Of a stretch of 64,000 nucleotides of DNA, positions 34,111-47,222 are shown piece by piece. The notes below the pieces were generated by a model, which searched no databases, had not been told where the DNA came from, and saw nothing but the letters and a program-made list of their open reading frames with translations. Within the stretch, counting starts at the first letter, position 1. Every line of letters starts with the position of its first letter. The position numbers and the translations under genes were made by a program. Source of the stretch: Phyto melanocephala (lineage: Eukaryota > Arthropoda > Insecta > Diptera > Rhinophoridae); assembly GCA_941918925.1 (NCBI GenBank), contig OW799234.1:63158968-63222967 (forward strand). The letters are read 5' to 3'.

Positions 34111-35974
34111 TGTATGTGACGCGATCTAATTTCTTAACACAATGTTATATCTAAAAAACTTAAACGCAAACAATCTAAAAAATCAGAGTATAGTTTTGTA
34201 CACAGTGTCCTAAATATCTCTTAATTCGGTTTAGAGTTTAAGAGCAGCGACAGGTGAGTAAACCGGAGTTAAGAATCTCCAAAACATGTATACCATTACG
34301 AAACTATTTATGCCCTTAACCAATATAACATATAGTTTTGTGAATATTATAAAAAATACACTTTTAAAATATGTTAAAAAAAATTGGTTGGTAATAGAAA
34401 AACTTCATCCTGTTGTGGATTAAATCATTTTTAACTTGCTTAGTCTTTCAGTGGTACACACACACACACATACTTATATATAAACATACAAACATAAACA
34501 TTCTTTAGCTCTTTTTCCCTACTATTTCATGTAATTTTAACTTTTATTTAAACACGATCACCAGAACAAGTGTAGATGGATGAATGTCTAAATTTATGGG
34601 TTCTAGCATATTTCAGTACTCACATACACACACACACACACACATATTTACACACATAAGATGTAAATAATTTATTTAATTAAATATTGTTTTAATGTTT
34701 CTTTTAAGATGTACTAATAATATGTTTTTATGGAAAATTATTATCTCTTAAGATTTAGCTCTCATATTTTATTGTTTGTTGCCACCACAAAAGCCACAAG
34801 AAATCAATTCCAAGAATTTATCTTCCGTTCACGTTTTTTTCTTAACCAGCATATTTTATAGCAGCTCACACATCCAGATTTACTTGGTTTAACTTCTAGT
34901 AGACAAACAAGAAAAGAAACAACGTCGTTTATAAGATTTCTTTTGTCATTGTTGTTGGCAAAAAGGATTGGCAAATTATTATTGATGATAAATGGAAACA
35001 ATGTTACGTTGCCACCACCAATCTGGGTTTTGTTTTTCACTTTTCTCAGATTTAAGGAACCACATAGAGGTGATGGTACTGATGGTGGTGACAACAAGAG
35101 ATAATAATGGAAGACCTATTAAAAATCTTATTTTTTTTTGCATAAAATATTTTCTCGAAAACCACACAATATTTAACCAAAAAATATTATCTTTCTTCGT
35201 TTTTGTTTTGCGTGATATATGTAGTTTACTTTAATAAAAAAAAATAATATAAACTGACAATGTTATATAAATGGTTTTATAATATTCTTGGAATGTTTAA
35301 AAATAAAATTTTTATTAAACATGTTTAAACATGTTTTGTTCATTTGCAAATCGAAGGCCAGATATAAGTTTGAAGGTTGACAAACTATCAGATTAATTTT
35401 ACGCAAATGTTTAATAAAGTAGTAATTGAGATTACATTCACTTACATTATTTTAAAGATAGACAGACATAATAAATTATCGCATTATCGTTACTCTTATT
35501 TAGCAGTAATTTTACAACGTACGTATATTTAAATGTAGTCCTTAAATTTATCTTGCTGCCAACGCAATTCATGTGTCTTATTAATATTTAATTTAAATTT
35601 AATTTATAATTCCTCACGCAAATCGTATGTTATTTCTACATATCGCTGGATTAGGGAAAACAATCCTCAATTTAAAATTAAATCCGATAAGCTGTAAACA
35701 CCAAATTAAAGAGCAGAAAAAAGCAATAAAATAATGTTGAGTGTGTTTGCATGTGATTTGCAATTTTAATCGCTAATAACTCCTAAAATACTAAGCCAGT
35801 TTTAATAGGATCTAGATTTTGCACATCTTTAAGACAATTTTTTTTTCAAATAGTATAACTTTGTTACAAGAAATCGATTTGTCTAGTAGATAGATGTAAT
35901 TATTTAGTGGTATCGCTATCACTTTTCGATAGCAATTAAACTGTCATATGATTGTTGTTATGCTAATTCTAATT
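34111..35974. other. Unique A+T-rich DNA, no gene seen
   Basis: CA runs occur at about 34455-34470 and 34622-34643. Remaining open frames are short and without family resemblance. Confidence 0.5.
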
Positions 35975-36560
35975 TGTTAGAAAGTTGGCCGATGCTCAGA
36001 AAGTCCGATTCGGATTTGCTGTTGGACAGAGGTAGGGTATGCGTAAGAACTATGATAGGTATCATTATGGGTCACTGTATGAAAGGCAGAATGGCGGTAA
36101 GGATGGGATCGGAGCTTTTGGATGTGTGAGCATCCAGATGAGTTGGAGATAGTTGAGCATATTCTGTGCCATTTTCCCAGACTGCAGAATGGTAGTCTGA
36201 TATGGCTAGGTAGTTGATTTCTAAGCGAATTGGGGAATGTCTCGGGTTGTGAACTCGAGAATCTGATAGGATTCATAATGGGACTGACCTACCTGGGTTG
36301 ATGTCATGCAAGTAGCTGACACTGGAATCCACTCTCCAGACCACAGATTTGTCTGTAAATCCATTTTAGTACGCGACTAAGGCTAGGAGGCCCAGGACAG
36401 ATCGTTAGTAGAGTATAAATTTACCTTTTCTTTTTACCTTCACCTTTCCTAATTCTTAATTCTCATCTTTACTCTGCTATTAAGGCGTTACAATGAACCA
36501 TATTGGTCTCTGGGTGAAAGTGTGAAGCTTGCACTGAGTTCAAAATCTCAAAATAAGCTC
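35975..36560 (+). pseudogene. 3' end of an R1/Jockey-like LINE
   Basis: The plus strand reads RTMIGIIMGHCMKGRMAVRM, then DELEIVEHILCHFPRLQNG and LGNVSGCELENLIGFIMG. This is the C-terminal zinc-knuckle-like tail of R1/Jockey-type LINE proteins, where HILC.CP is diagnostic. The following region to about 36560 includes GGCGTTACAATGAACC..GGTCTCTGGG, which resembles the 3' untranslated end of R1-clade elements. Only this tail is present and no reverse transcriptase lies upstream. One cysteine of the usual motif is replaced (CHFP). Confidence 0.65.
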
Positions 36561-37594
36561 TAGTCGTTTCGGGACAAAAATCGAATTGTCGTGCAGCATT
36601 TGAAATGAGATAAATCCACGAAATTGTTCTTCATCAACAAAAAGTCTAAATATGGTATGTTTTAAAGGACGTCATTAATTTTATTCCTGACTTCAAACTT
36701 ATAAGGGTTTTTAACTGTAAGAAATGTTTATTAAAAACATTATATTTTTCAATGGGATAGCGCCACATGACATACAACGCATGGAATTGAATTAAAACTC
36801 TGTGGGAAACATTCTGTGAACACGCTAGTTTTCAAAATAAATTATAGATTATTAACCGATATATATTTATTTTCTCCGGTAAACGTGAAAGTATTTCTTC
36901 GTGTCGTCAAAAAAAAAACAATTGAGGATGATTTAAAGGAAAACAATTACGTACACATAGCCCCACATGCTTAAAGATGAATTGAAATTACTACTTCATT
37001 TGTATTACTTAAGGGCACCTAAACTAAACTCAAAGCGAGTTACAGTTCGGGCAATTTATTCTTATTTTCTTTTTTCTTTGAAATTAACACAAAATCCGAG
37101 TACAAAAATTAATAAATAATTGTTATTTATATTGGGCTTACGTGCGTACATGCATACATGTTTCATTATCTTTATAATGACATTATCAGCTAAAAAAAAC
37201 ATTCTATTGTAAAACTACAAATTGACTTTATGTATGTATGCTTAAAAAATATATATGTATATATGATTTCTATCCAAAACAAAAAAGTTGATCTCAAGCT
37301 TAAATAAAAATCAAATATTATCAATTAAAAAAGATCAAGAAATTTAGACGATATATGTTTATAATAATTATATATAAATATTTAATTAAATAGAAAAAAT
37401 ATATTTTAAATATTTTAATGGCGACATATGTATGTATGTATATAGGGCAACGATTTAGGACTCAAAACACAATTGCTTAGAATTTTCGCCTGTCTATCTT
37501 TCTGACCTCGATTAGCTCCTAAACTGTTAAATAAATTTTGACAAAATTTCAACAAGTTTTTAAAGAGATGTCGCCACGAGTATGATATTTCTTT
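36561..37594. other. Unique A+T-rich DNA, no gene seen
   Basis: Rich in ATGTATGTAT-type words near 37210-37440. No open frames or repeats were identified. Confidence 0.5.
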
Positions 37595-39396
37595 TTATAA
37601 CCGCCACCAAAAAAATGGTGGGGGTATATTCATTTTGTCATTCCGTTTGTAACACATCGAAATATCCATTTTAGACCCCATAAAGTATATATATTCTGAA
37701 TCAGGGTTTGATTTGATGACGATCTAGCTATGTCCGTCCGTCTGTCCGTCTGTTGAAAGCACGATAGAGGTCGCACCGAAAAAGCTAGGGGGCCCAAATT
37801 TTGCCAGAATCTTTCTTATAGACAAGGTTTGTTTGGTGTTGAAAATGGGCTAAATCAAAATATTAGGAAGAGAGTTATAGCTTGAAAAGCAAGAGTAGGT
37901 CGAAAAAACCGTGTCCTTCGAACATCGAATAAAATGGAATTGTGTCCAAACGCATTAACATAGACTCATGAAACTCCGAGTATATATATTTTTCCCCGAA
38001 AATTATTTAAATCTAAGCATTAGGAGAGCAGTTATCGATCAAAATGTACGAAAATTTATACCGCACAGTGTATTTTTCGGTATATTTAAAAACAAAAACG
38101 TCATAAAAGCAACAAAATTGGATGTACGACTCTGAAATTGTGCACACTTTGCTTTTTGGTGAGACGCTTTCTTGTAACGGAAAATCAATGTGTCACGTCC
38201 ACTTTTACGCCCACCTCCCATATAACGTTTTACCTAAAATTCATATAATTTCTCTATTAATAAAGATTTTGGAATAACAAAGTGCTATGTTGAAACACCT
38301 AAGTTGTACTCATTCGCAAAAATAACTTTGACACGCCTACTTTAACGCCCACTTTTCACGTTATCTACCGTTAATGAAATTTAAGAGCTCATAAAACCGC
38401 CAAAATTAGAGGTATGATGATCAAATTCGCTACGTATATCCTTATAATCAATGTAATTATTGTTGGTGACGCGCTCACTTTAACGCCTACCTCCCCTATA
38501 ACGGTTTATCTTAAATTCATGTAATTTCTCTATTGACAAAGTTTTTGGGAAAATAAAGGACTATATTGAAATATCTAAGTTGCTTTTAATAGCAGAAACT
38601 ATATTGACACGCCTACTTTAACGCCCACTTTCATTGAAAGACTGCATTTACAAAAGCATTTTAGTGGTTAAATTTTAAGGGCCGATGTTGAATTTAAATA
38701 AAAAACAAATTATTTTGGAAATTATTATTATTTCTTTTTGTAATGATAATATTTGTATGGTTCAATTATGTATTTAACAAAATATCGGCCAAATGGCCCC
38801 CCCCATCCTTGGCGCCACTCCTCTATCTGATGGTCCAAATTTTCAATGACAATGTTGATGCTCAATTGTTGGGCATGATGATGAGTCGAGATTGACTGCT
38901 ATTTTGCCACACTATCGCAAAAAACAGCAATGGTTCCCATTCAACGAACTAAGAAGGCATTCACAGATTTTCTAGCATTTTATACAGAACTGTTTTGCAG
39001 AAATTTAAATATTTTTTACAATTCTCCCGATTGTGAACGAATTTGTACGAGTATGTTGATCAAAAGAATTACGAAGTGCACAAAATGCATTTTGATTTGA
39101 ACGCTCATTTTTATAAACAACTTGAATAACTTTAAAGCGTTGCTCACTTGCGTATCTTTCCACGGATCAAATTGAGTAAGTTTGAGATTGAGAAATGTCA
39201 AATGAAATGCAGAAAATAAATTTAAACACTAGGTGTAGTTCACCTTCAAGATGGGCCCTTAAAATTTAACTACAAGGAAAGTATTATTACTCCATAATGA
39301 TTAACAAAATAATAAATAATGTGCTTCAAATGTACACAAAATTGGTGGTGGGTATAAAAGATTCGGCACAGCCGAATAAAGTGCTCTTACTTGTTT
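37595..39396 (+). mobile_element. Family B stem-loop repeat, complete copy
   Basis: It starts TATAACCGCCACCAAAAAAA / TGGTGGGGGTATATTC and carries GTCATTCCGTTTGTAACACA and the GTCCGTCCGTCTGTCCGTCTG block. Next is an array of units with GGCGTAAA..GGGCG-type boxes (38130-38640), then a captured mariner fragment (38820-39200). It ends TTGGTGGTGGGTATAAAAG, the stem-loop ATTCGGCACAGCCGAAT, and GTGCTCTTACTTGTT. Family B shares the 3' stem-loop and terminus with family A but has different internal sequence. Its inverted partner is at 58256-60390. Confidence 0.9.
38820..39200 (-). pseudogene. Captured mariner transposase N-terminal fragment in family B
   Basis: On the minus strand, from about 39160 down, one frame reads ERYASEQRFKVIQVVYKNER, then NQNAFCALRNSFDQHTRTN and FTIGRIVK. 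This is the first helix-turn-helix of rosa/visitor-type mariner transposases (cf. FYENGRS..., LR.FFGQHNRP). Further on (about 38935-38840) a decayed AVFCDSVAK..STHHHAQQLSI corresponds to the second DNA-binding helix region (IAAVRDSVAE...RRAQQLGI). The same fragment in the same place occurs in the other family B copy. No catalytic part is present. Confidence 0.75.
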
Positions 39397-40820
39397 TTTT
39401 AGCTGCATGTGAAAGTTTCGCAGATTCATGTGTACGTGAGTTATTGTCGATATTTATTTACAAATAACAAAAAAATGTATTATTTATCAATACACATGAA
39501 ATACAATGACTTTGTATTAGCACACATTGATATAAACTTACACATATCCAACAAACATAATGTAAGCGAACTTAATATATCAGTCAGAGAAGTTAAGTTT
39601 TTCTACATAAATTCCCATCATCGTAAAATTCAGCTTTAATTATACTACACTGTTTAAAAACAATTAATGAGCAATTATAAGTAATAAGCCCAACTGTAAC
39701 AACTAACAAGTGAGCAAATAAGGGACAGACATACAGACATAAGTAAATAAATACATGAATTATGAAAAAAACTAAAAGCGCAACAAAAACAATAATAAAA
39801 AAATTAGACACAACGAAATTATATATCAGAATTACGGCTGTTACGAATAATTCTAAAATAGGAATAAAACGATGAATATGTATGTATGCATGTATGCATG
39901 TGCAAATACAAATACGTTAAAAAGGATACGGATATGTTGATATTACTCCAGTGTATGTGTATAGATATTTTGCAATAACACATGTAGCATACATACATAT
40001 ATAATGAATGCACATTATGTCTATATAACAACCAGTCTGTTATGATGATATGCCAAGAGAAAAGAGCAAAATTAAATTCAAATAAATACACATGCACCCA
40101 CCAGAAATGAAATTAATTTTCAACAAAAATCCATGTTTACATACATACGTTCATACGCACACATTTATGTGTCAATAAAAGAAGCAACAATACTAAGGCA
40201 AATATTAAAACAAAATAAAAAAAAAAAATCGGAGAAAGAACAGCAAAAAATACAACAGGATGGCACCCTTGTGTGCAGAAATGTTTGCAATATAATTATA
40301 ATGATTGTAGCACATTTAATTATTGGAATTGGCTTTCAGGTAATTACAGCAAATACTTTACACTGTGACACATTAAATTTTTACAATGCAAAAGATTGCT
40401 CGAAATCAGCATTTAAATATAGTTGTACACCAACACATTAGACTGCTACAAAATTGTGATTAGAAAGTACAAAGTGGATAGTCAGATTGGTAATCCACTC
40501 ACTGCCTACTTGATAAGTGCTGTCAATATATTTATTTAAATCTACTTTGTATGACGCAACCCGTAATAATTCGGCAGCAAAGTGTTGCAATTGGAAAAGT
40601 TGACTTTAATAGAGTGTTAGGTAGTGAAATTAACTGTAGTTGTTGTTGGCTGTTATTGTTTTGCTATTTTCAGCTTAAACTAGCGATTTCTTTGTCATTT
40701 TTGTTTTTGTTTACGACGAATTGTAATTATGATTTTATTCAGCTGCACAAAAATTTAAATTCTTTCATTAGTTTTGTTCTTTCTTTGCACCAGCAGTAAA
40801 CAACTTTATCTATCAACTAA
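39397..40820. other. Unique A+T-rich DNA, no gene seen
   Basis: Open frames up to about 100 codons exist on both strands but show no conserved motifs. CATACATA words are frequent near 39880-40140. Confidence 0.5.
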
Positions 40821-41720
40821 AGGGTGCTTTTTATAGAGCTATAGAGTTTTAAAAGGAAATAAAACTAGAAAGAGTTTTTTAAAATAACATTGAATTTAAA
40901 CTATTTGGAATATGACTTCTGGCATAAAACCGCCACCGCTGGCATGGACGTTGTCTACTTTTGAGTTCTAATTTTCAATTACTTTTGCCAACATTTGTGG
41001 CCATAAATCAGCAATAAAAAGGCAAATCTTATCCTCTCAGTGGTCAATCGTTAAAGATTTGTCGGAGTATACTAGCGACTTCATATATCCCAATAGAAAA
41101 TAGTCTAGCTGCATTAAATCGCACGATCTAGCGACCAATCTATCAGTCCGGAACGTGAAACTATACGGTTACCAAACGTTTCCTTTAATAAATTAACTTT
41201 GGCACGAGCTCTGTGTGTATTGTGAGCATGTTGCGCCATCTTTTAGAAACCATAGCTCATCATGGTTGCTCAGTTAATAAGGGCAAAAGTCAGTAATAAT
41301 TTTTCTATAGCGGTCACCTTTGACTGTAACGTTCTGACCAGCATCGTTTTTATAGAAGTACAAACTAATGATCCTATTATCTCATAAAGCACACCAAATT
41401 GTTTTTCTGTATGTAACGATGTCTGATCACACACTTGAGAATTATCATCAATTCAAATACGAAAATTTTGTGCATTGACGTATCCATTCAAACAAAAGTG
41501 TGCTTCACCGCTACACAAAATTTGCTTATAAATATCCAGATCAACGACAATCTTGTTTTGGACCCATTCATCAAATCTACGTCTTGTTATTCATGTGTCA
41601 CTCTATTCATGTTGAAATTGGAAACCAAACTAAACATAAATTTTTTGACAGCTGTCAAAATGATCGCTAGTTGAAAAAAGTGTTGCCAACTTAAAGTTCT
41701 ATACCTCTATTAAAAACACA
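40821..41720 (-). pseudogene. Mariner element with internally deleted transposase
   Basis: Ends at 40821 (AGGGTGCTTTTTATAGAGCT) and 41720 (inverse, AATAGAGGTATAGAAC region) form an imperfect terminal inverted repeat. On the minus strand the gene starts MNRVTHE at about 41615. It then jumps, with the DNA-binding region deleted, to RRRFDEWVQNK and CSGEAHFCLNGYVN, where the first catalytic D is now G. Later blocks are LWFLKDGATC (second D kept), SCDLMQLDYFLLGYMKSLVY (third block) and GGGFMPEVIFQ at the C-terminus. Several stops and frameshifts make it inactive. The length is about 900 bp. Confidence 0.8.
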
Positions 41721-44700
41721 AAGTAAAGTAGATGTAGATGTTTTGTCATTATTGTTCTTCATACAACAAATTTACACAGGTAATCTGACCGACAAATTCG
41801 TCGTGTTGTGCGAAATTCATCGTTTGTCCCAGTTTTGCCCCCAGTATTAGGTGTTAGCGCTAATTTTTGTTCTTCTTGCTGTGGTATGTGTGTTATGTTA
41901 TTTTCACAACTGTGAAGGCCTAAATATGAATCGGAAAATTTATATTGACTTTTTTTGTGGAGCACCCTATTGTATATATAAAAATGCATGCATTGTAAAA
42001 ATGAGAAAAAATGGGCTTTTTGTCGAACACACATACATATACATACAAAAATATAAAAGCTTGTTTGCATACTTTAGCACTATTTGGATTAAACGAGGGT
42101 CAATTGAATCATACAATGTAATAATATATTACAACACACATAAAGTACTTTATTTTTTTAGGACGTTTCTAATAATTTGAAATTAAATTTAAAACCTACA
42201 CAATTAAATACTATACCGTTTAAAACTTATAGGCGTTATAATTTTTTATTAGCGCGTATGGTGATGAGCGATGTTTAGTGACAATGGAGCAGTGTACCAG
42301 TGAAACTTGCTCCTATGGCGTCGATACGTTCTTAAGAAAAAATAATTTTGTTTTCCCAACAAAATGGCAATTTTGTTGCGGCTTTATGTTTTTTCCTATG
42401 AAGCGTTAAGTTATTCTTTTGTGGGTTATTGATAAACCCGATTTCCAAAATAACATGTTTTTCAAAAGAAAATTGAAAGAAATTCATGAGAATGAGAATG
42501 AGAATGAATTCATGAGAATGATTTTTTTTTGATTTTCAAAGCGTTTTGTCAAATGCTCTTTTTTTAAGGCACTTCTAAGCAATTCCAAAAAACGTTAACA
42601 CTGAAACGACAATTCCGAGAGATTTGTTGTCACTCGGAATGCACAACATGGGCGGATATTTCTTTCATGCAAGTATGACGTTAACGTCAGCCATATAATT
42701 ATGGGCCCTGCTTCTTCTGCTATTTTTGCTTGAAGTTGCAGAGCAATACTTCTAAAAAAACATTGTGAAAAGGAAGACTTCATATAACTGTAAAGTCACA
42801 TGCCAATATCGAAGCTATATGAGTTACTTTTGAATGGTGCGGTGCCTCAGGCGATCAGTTACATACTATTCGTAGACTTAAAAGACCGTATTTGACTATT
42901 CAGCTAAAGATTCATGAAAATTTGAATTTTAATCGGTAAAAAGTCGACATATTTAGCCTAAAAGCACCGATGGAAAAGAAAATTGATTTTTAGAAACAGT
43001 AACTGCAAGTGATTTGAAAATGAAAAGAATCATATTTTTGTAAAATTTTTTTCTCAGACAGTGTAAGTTAAAAGACAGCATGGGGTAAATTTTTTTTTAA
43101 TTAAAAAAATCAAAAATAAAAAAATAGCACACCTTTTGCCCACCCAGCAGTACATTATAGAGAGTTTGTCGTATACATCTAAACTTTTAATTATTTATTT
43201 TTATAATTATTTCTTTAAAAAACCGACAGCCTTCACTGACATACTCTGCATGTAAAAAGCAACTTGTGATTGTGATGCAAGGGATTGTATGATTGATAGA
43301 AAAGGGCTAAGAAACCAAAGAAAAAAAGTTTAAAAATTTAGTTCTACCTCTTTTGACGTTTCACCTTAAAATTTAATTAAACAACATTCAAGTTTTGACC
43401 ACTAGGTTACTTAAAACATTTAGAATAAAATTCCTTTATAATTTTAGTGATTATTTATCAAAAAATTTTAAGCCTTAAAAAAGTTTTAATACCTGCACTA
43501 AATTTCTAATTGACCCACCTGCAAAATACACATAATTGATCTCAGTTTTGCTGCTGCAATTTGTTGGCTTAAAAAATTTGCACAAATATGTATGTATGTG
43601 TCGGCGGCAATCTTGCAATATTCGCAGACCGCCATTTCTCTGTTCACTCAAAAAATTTCCAATTATGCACAAAAGGCATTAAGTAAGTTTTTACAACAAA
43701 TTGGAATGGATTGGATTGGTATGCGTACATATAAAATTTTTTTTCTTGTTGTAGTATTTGTAAAATGTTTTTCTGTTTGCCGAAAAGCGGTCGACAAAAA
43801 AACATAAATTTTTACAAGTTATTAAACATTTATGTAAAAATGTTAAATGAATATATTGAGCAAATTATGATTATGCTGGAGTTGGTATATTTTACGCATT
43901 TACATTTGTCGGCGTTTTTTACACAAATTTAGAGAAAATATTATTAAAATTCAGTGGAATATTAATGAGGGAAATTTGTATTACTTTTTTAACAGATTTG
44001 CTTTACTATATTTTGCCCTGTAAAATGCAGATTTTATTTTGCTTTAAGTTATTGTTAAATCCAGTTTTCTCCCCTTCAATAATTCTTTTAACAACATGTG
44101 TCCTGACAACTGTATTCGTCAGATGAATACAAAAGATACACACACACACACGATTGTTGTAATTGTTGTTTAACTTAATGACCATAAGCCGCAGTTTTAA
44201 TTTATAGGCATTAAATAATTCCAAATAACAAGAACTGTATCAATAATATTAATTATTACAAACTAACACATTTACAGTTTAACACATACATTTTTAGCAC
44301 TTTTGCATATCCATGAACATTCAACTATGAATAACGAGTATTAAAAAGAATGTAGAAACGAGTGCAAATTTGCAGCAATTTATGTTGCAACTTTGTTGAG
44401 TTTTTTTTTTATTTGTTATTTTTTGCTTAATAAATCGCATTTCATGTCATTAAGAATTGTAAAAATACCAAAACGAACAAATTAAAAAGGAAAAACAAAG
44501 TTTTTCGAAGGCATTGAAATTAATAAGGAACAATTTTATCATGACGTTAATGGTTGTGTGGTTTCGGGTATTAAAAGAGCTGTTAACACAGTTCGACAGA
44601 GCTTTATAAACTTTAATAGAAAACATATTTTTTTATAAACAATTTAATATTTAATCCAAAATTTTTAACCTCTTGAATTTGACGATTAGTTGTAAATTTT

Positions 44701-45078
44701 CAGTAGTAACTTGATATTGGCTTGTCATTATTTATTAACACGTGTTTAAATACTTACCGCCTTAGCAAGAAATAAAATTTAATATATGATTTTTATAAGT
44801 TCTTAAAGAATTGTGCAATTTCATTAATTACACAAGGGAACAAAATTAAACTTTTTTTGTGTTGATTGGAACTTTATTGTTGTCGCTGATTTAAAGTCTA
44901 TTATCCATTTCTCTCCATCAACTCGCATTTCTAAGCCACAAGTAGTAATCTTATTTTCGATTTCTTTCCAAAAAATAATATCTCTATTGCGTTTCACTAC
45001 TCAACTCAGTTTGTTTGTGTGAGAGTCAACCCAACTTATGCACAACCAAACTCATTTTAGGTATTGTGATACTCAACA
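41721..45078. other. Unique A+T-rich DNA, no gene seen
   Basis: Several 60-110-codon frames (for example 41851-42180, hydrophobic start but no ATG) have no homology. No repeat ends were identified except a short GAGAAT array. Confidence 0.5.
42487..42510. repeat. Short (GAGAAT)n array
   Basis: Three to four hexamer units, followed by a second CATGAGAATG after GAATT. Confidence 0.85.
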
Positions 45079-45100
45079 TTTTTATACCCTTCACACAGTG

Positions 45101-45957
45101 AACAAGTAAGAGCGCTATATTCGGCCGTGCCGAATCTTATATACCCTTCACAACGTGTAGTCATGCAATAACAGTGGTTTGTGTCACCATTCATCCCATA
45201 TGATATACGTACATACATATAAAAACATACATATATAAAAACGTCCCATTGTAAAATTAAAAATTCACGTATGTATGTTAAAAAAAAAACAAAAAAAAAA
45301 ATTTTTTTAAAAAATTTAAAAAAAAAATTTAAAAAAAAATTATTGTGTATATATAAAACAAAAAAAAAATAAAAAAAATAAAAAAAAAATAAATAAAAAA
45401 TAATAATAAAAATATAAATAATATATTAAATAAAAAATAAAAAAAAAATAAAAAAAAAATAAAAAAAAAATAAAAAAAAAAATTAAAAAAAAAATTTTAA
45501 AAAAAATTAAAAAAAATTTTTTTTGGCTCAGCTGGGATTCGATGCCACGTTTTCTCTAACCAGTATACACGTTTGTATGTATGTATGTTGTTGTTGTAAT
45601 GTTGTTTTTGTGGAAAAAAAATCGAGGTGGTCGTGGGTTTTTGCTCATATCTCAGTTGTTTATGTACCGATGTTTCTGATTTTCAATACCGATCTACTCC
45701 CGAATATTTCTGATATTTTAATACCTTACTTGGGTCCAACCTATGTCGGGGGGCTTCAAAAAGTTGATTTCAACATACACACGGACAGACGGTCAGACGG
45801 ACAGACGGACAGACTGACAGAGCTTAATCGACTCCCCTATTCATAAGCTTTCAGAAAATATATACTTTATGGGGTCGGAAATGAAAATTGTAGAAATTTC
45901 ACACGGAATGACAAACCTATATATACCCTTTTTCACTGTGTGAAGGGTATAAAAATG
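45101..45957 (-). mobile_element. Family A stem-loop repeat, complete inserted copy
   Basis: Reads from AACAAGTAAGAGCGC at 45101 through the stem-loop, the A-tract (45275-45530) and the CAGCTGGGATTCGATGCC block, to the 5' hairpin CACTGTGTGAAGGGTATAAA near 45955. All family A parts are present. Confidence 0.88.
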
Positions 45958-46398
45958 AAAAAAAAAAATTTTTTGCCTCAGCTGGGATTCGATGCCACGT
46001 TTTTTCTAACCAGTATACACGTTTGTATGTATGTATGTTGTTGTTGTAATGTTGTTTTTGTGGAAAAAAAATCGAGGTGGTCGTGGGTTTCTGCTCATAT
46101 CTCAGTTGTTTATGTACCGATGTTTCTGATTTTCTATAGCGATCTACTCCCGAATATTTCTGATATTTTAATACCTTACCCGGGTCCAACCTATGTCGGG
46201 GGGCTTCAAAAAGTTGATTTCAACATACACACGGACAGACGGTCAGACGGACAGACGGACAGACTGACAGAGCTTATTCGACTCCCCTATTCATAAGCTT
46301 TCAGAAAATATATACTTTATGGGGTCGGAAATGAAAATTGTAGAAATTTCACACGGAATGACAAACCTATATATACCCTTTTTCACTGTGTGAAGGGT
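45958..46398 (-). mobile_element. Extra 5' half of family A in tandem with the preceding copy
   Basis: This begins in the A/T tract, directly against the 5' end of the copy at 45101, and contains only the 5' half (CAGCTGGGATTCGATGCC through the CCGTCTGACCG block to CACTGTGTGAAGGGTAT). It is nearly identical to 45526-45955, differing at a handful of sites. In the element's own orientation the order is 5' half, then full copy, head to tail. Confidence 0.82.
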
Positions 46399-47222
46399 AT
46401 AAAAAGGGTTTATATAGGTTTGTCATTCCGTGTGAAATTTCTACAATTTTCATTTCCGACCCCATAAAGTATATATTTTCTGAAAGCTTATGAATAGCGG
46501 AGTCGATTAAGCTCTGTCAGTCTGTCCGTCTGTCCGTGTGTATGTTGAAATCAACTTTTTGAAGCCCCCCAACATCGCTTGGGCCCGGGTGAGGTATTAA
46601 AATATCAGAAATATTCGGGAGTAGATCGGTATTGAAAATCAGAAACATCGGTACATAAACAACTGAGATATGAGCAAAAATCCACGACCACCTCGATTTT
46701 TTTTCACAAAAACAACATTACAACAACAACATACATACAAACGTGTATACTGGTTAGATAAAACGTGGCATCGAATCCCAGCAGAGCCAAAAAAAAATTT
46801 TTTTTTAATTTTTTTAAAATTTTTTTTTAATTTTTTTTTTTTTTTTTTTTATTTAATATGTATATTATTTATATTATTATTATTATATTTTTTATTTTTT
46901 TTTTTATTTTTTTTTGTTTTATATTTATTATTTATATCTTAATAATTTTTTTTTAATTTTTTTTTTAAATTTTTTTTTTAATTTTTTTTTTAATTTTTTT
47001 TTAAATTTTTTTTAATTTTTTTTTTTATTTTTTTTTTTTAACATACATACGTAAATTTATAATTTTACAATGGGATGTTTTTATATATGTATGTTTTTTA
47101 TATGTATGTACGTATTTCATATGGGATGAATGGTGATACAAACTACTGTTATTGCATAACTACACATTGTGAAGGGTATATAAGATTCGGCATGGCCGAA
47201 TATAGCGCTCTTACTTGTTTTA

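Larger units (their letters stand above)
45079..47222 (+). mobile_element. Family A copy split at its 5' hairpin by another family A insertion
   Basis: The outer copy starts at 45079 (TTTTTATACCCTTCACACAGTG) and stops at about 45100. It resumes at about 46399 (AAAAGGGTTTATATAGGTTTG) and runs through the usual blocks and a T-tract (46787-47040) to the stem-loop ATTCGGCATGGCCGAAT and CTTACTTGTT at 47216. The reference copy at 21010 reads continuously across this point, so 45101-46398 is an insertion into the loop of the 5' hairpin, in the opposite orientation. Confidence 0.75.

Noticed and set aside
41851..42180. 109-codon frame beginning with a signal-peptide-like stretch
   Set aside because: The frame has no ATG before the hydrophobic part, the rest is rich in A+T-biased residues, and no family resemblance was seen.
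45523..46296. Two near-identical ~110-codon frames (GFDATFSLTSIHVCMYVCC, MGFD-type)
   Set aside because: They are chance frames across the duplicated 5' half of family A. The apparent paralogy is just repeat duplication.
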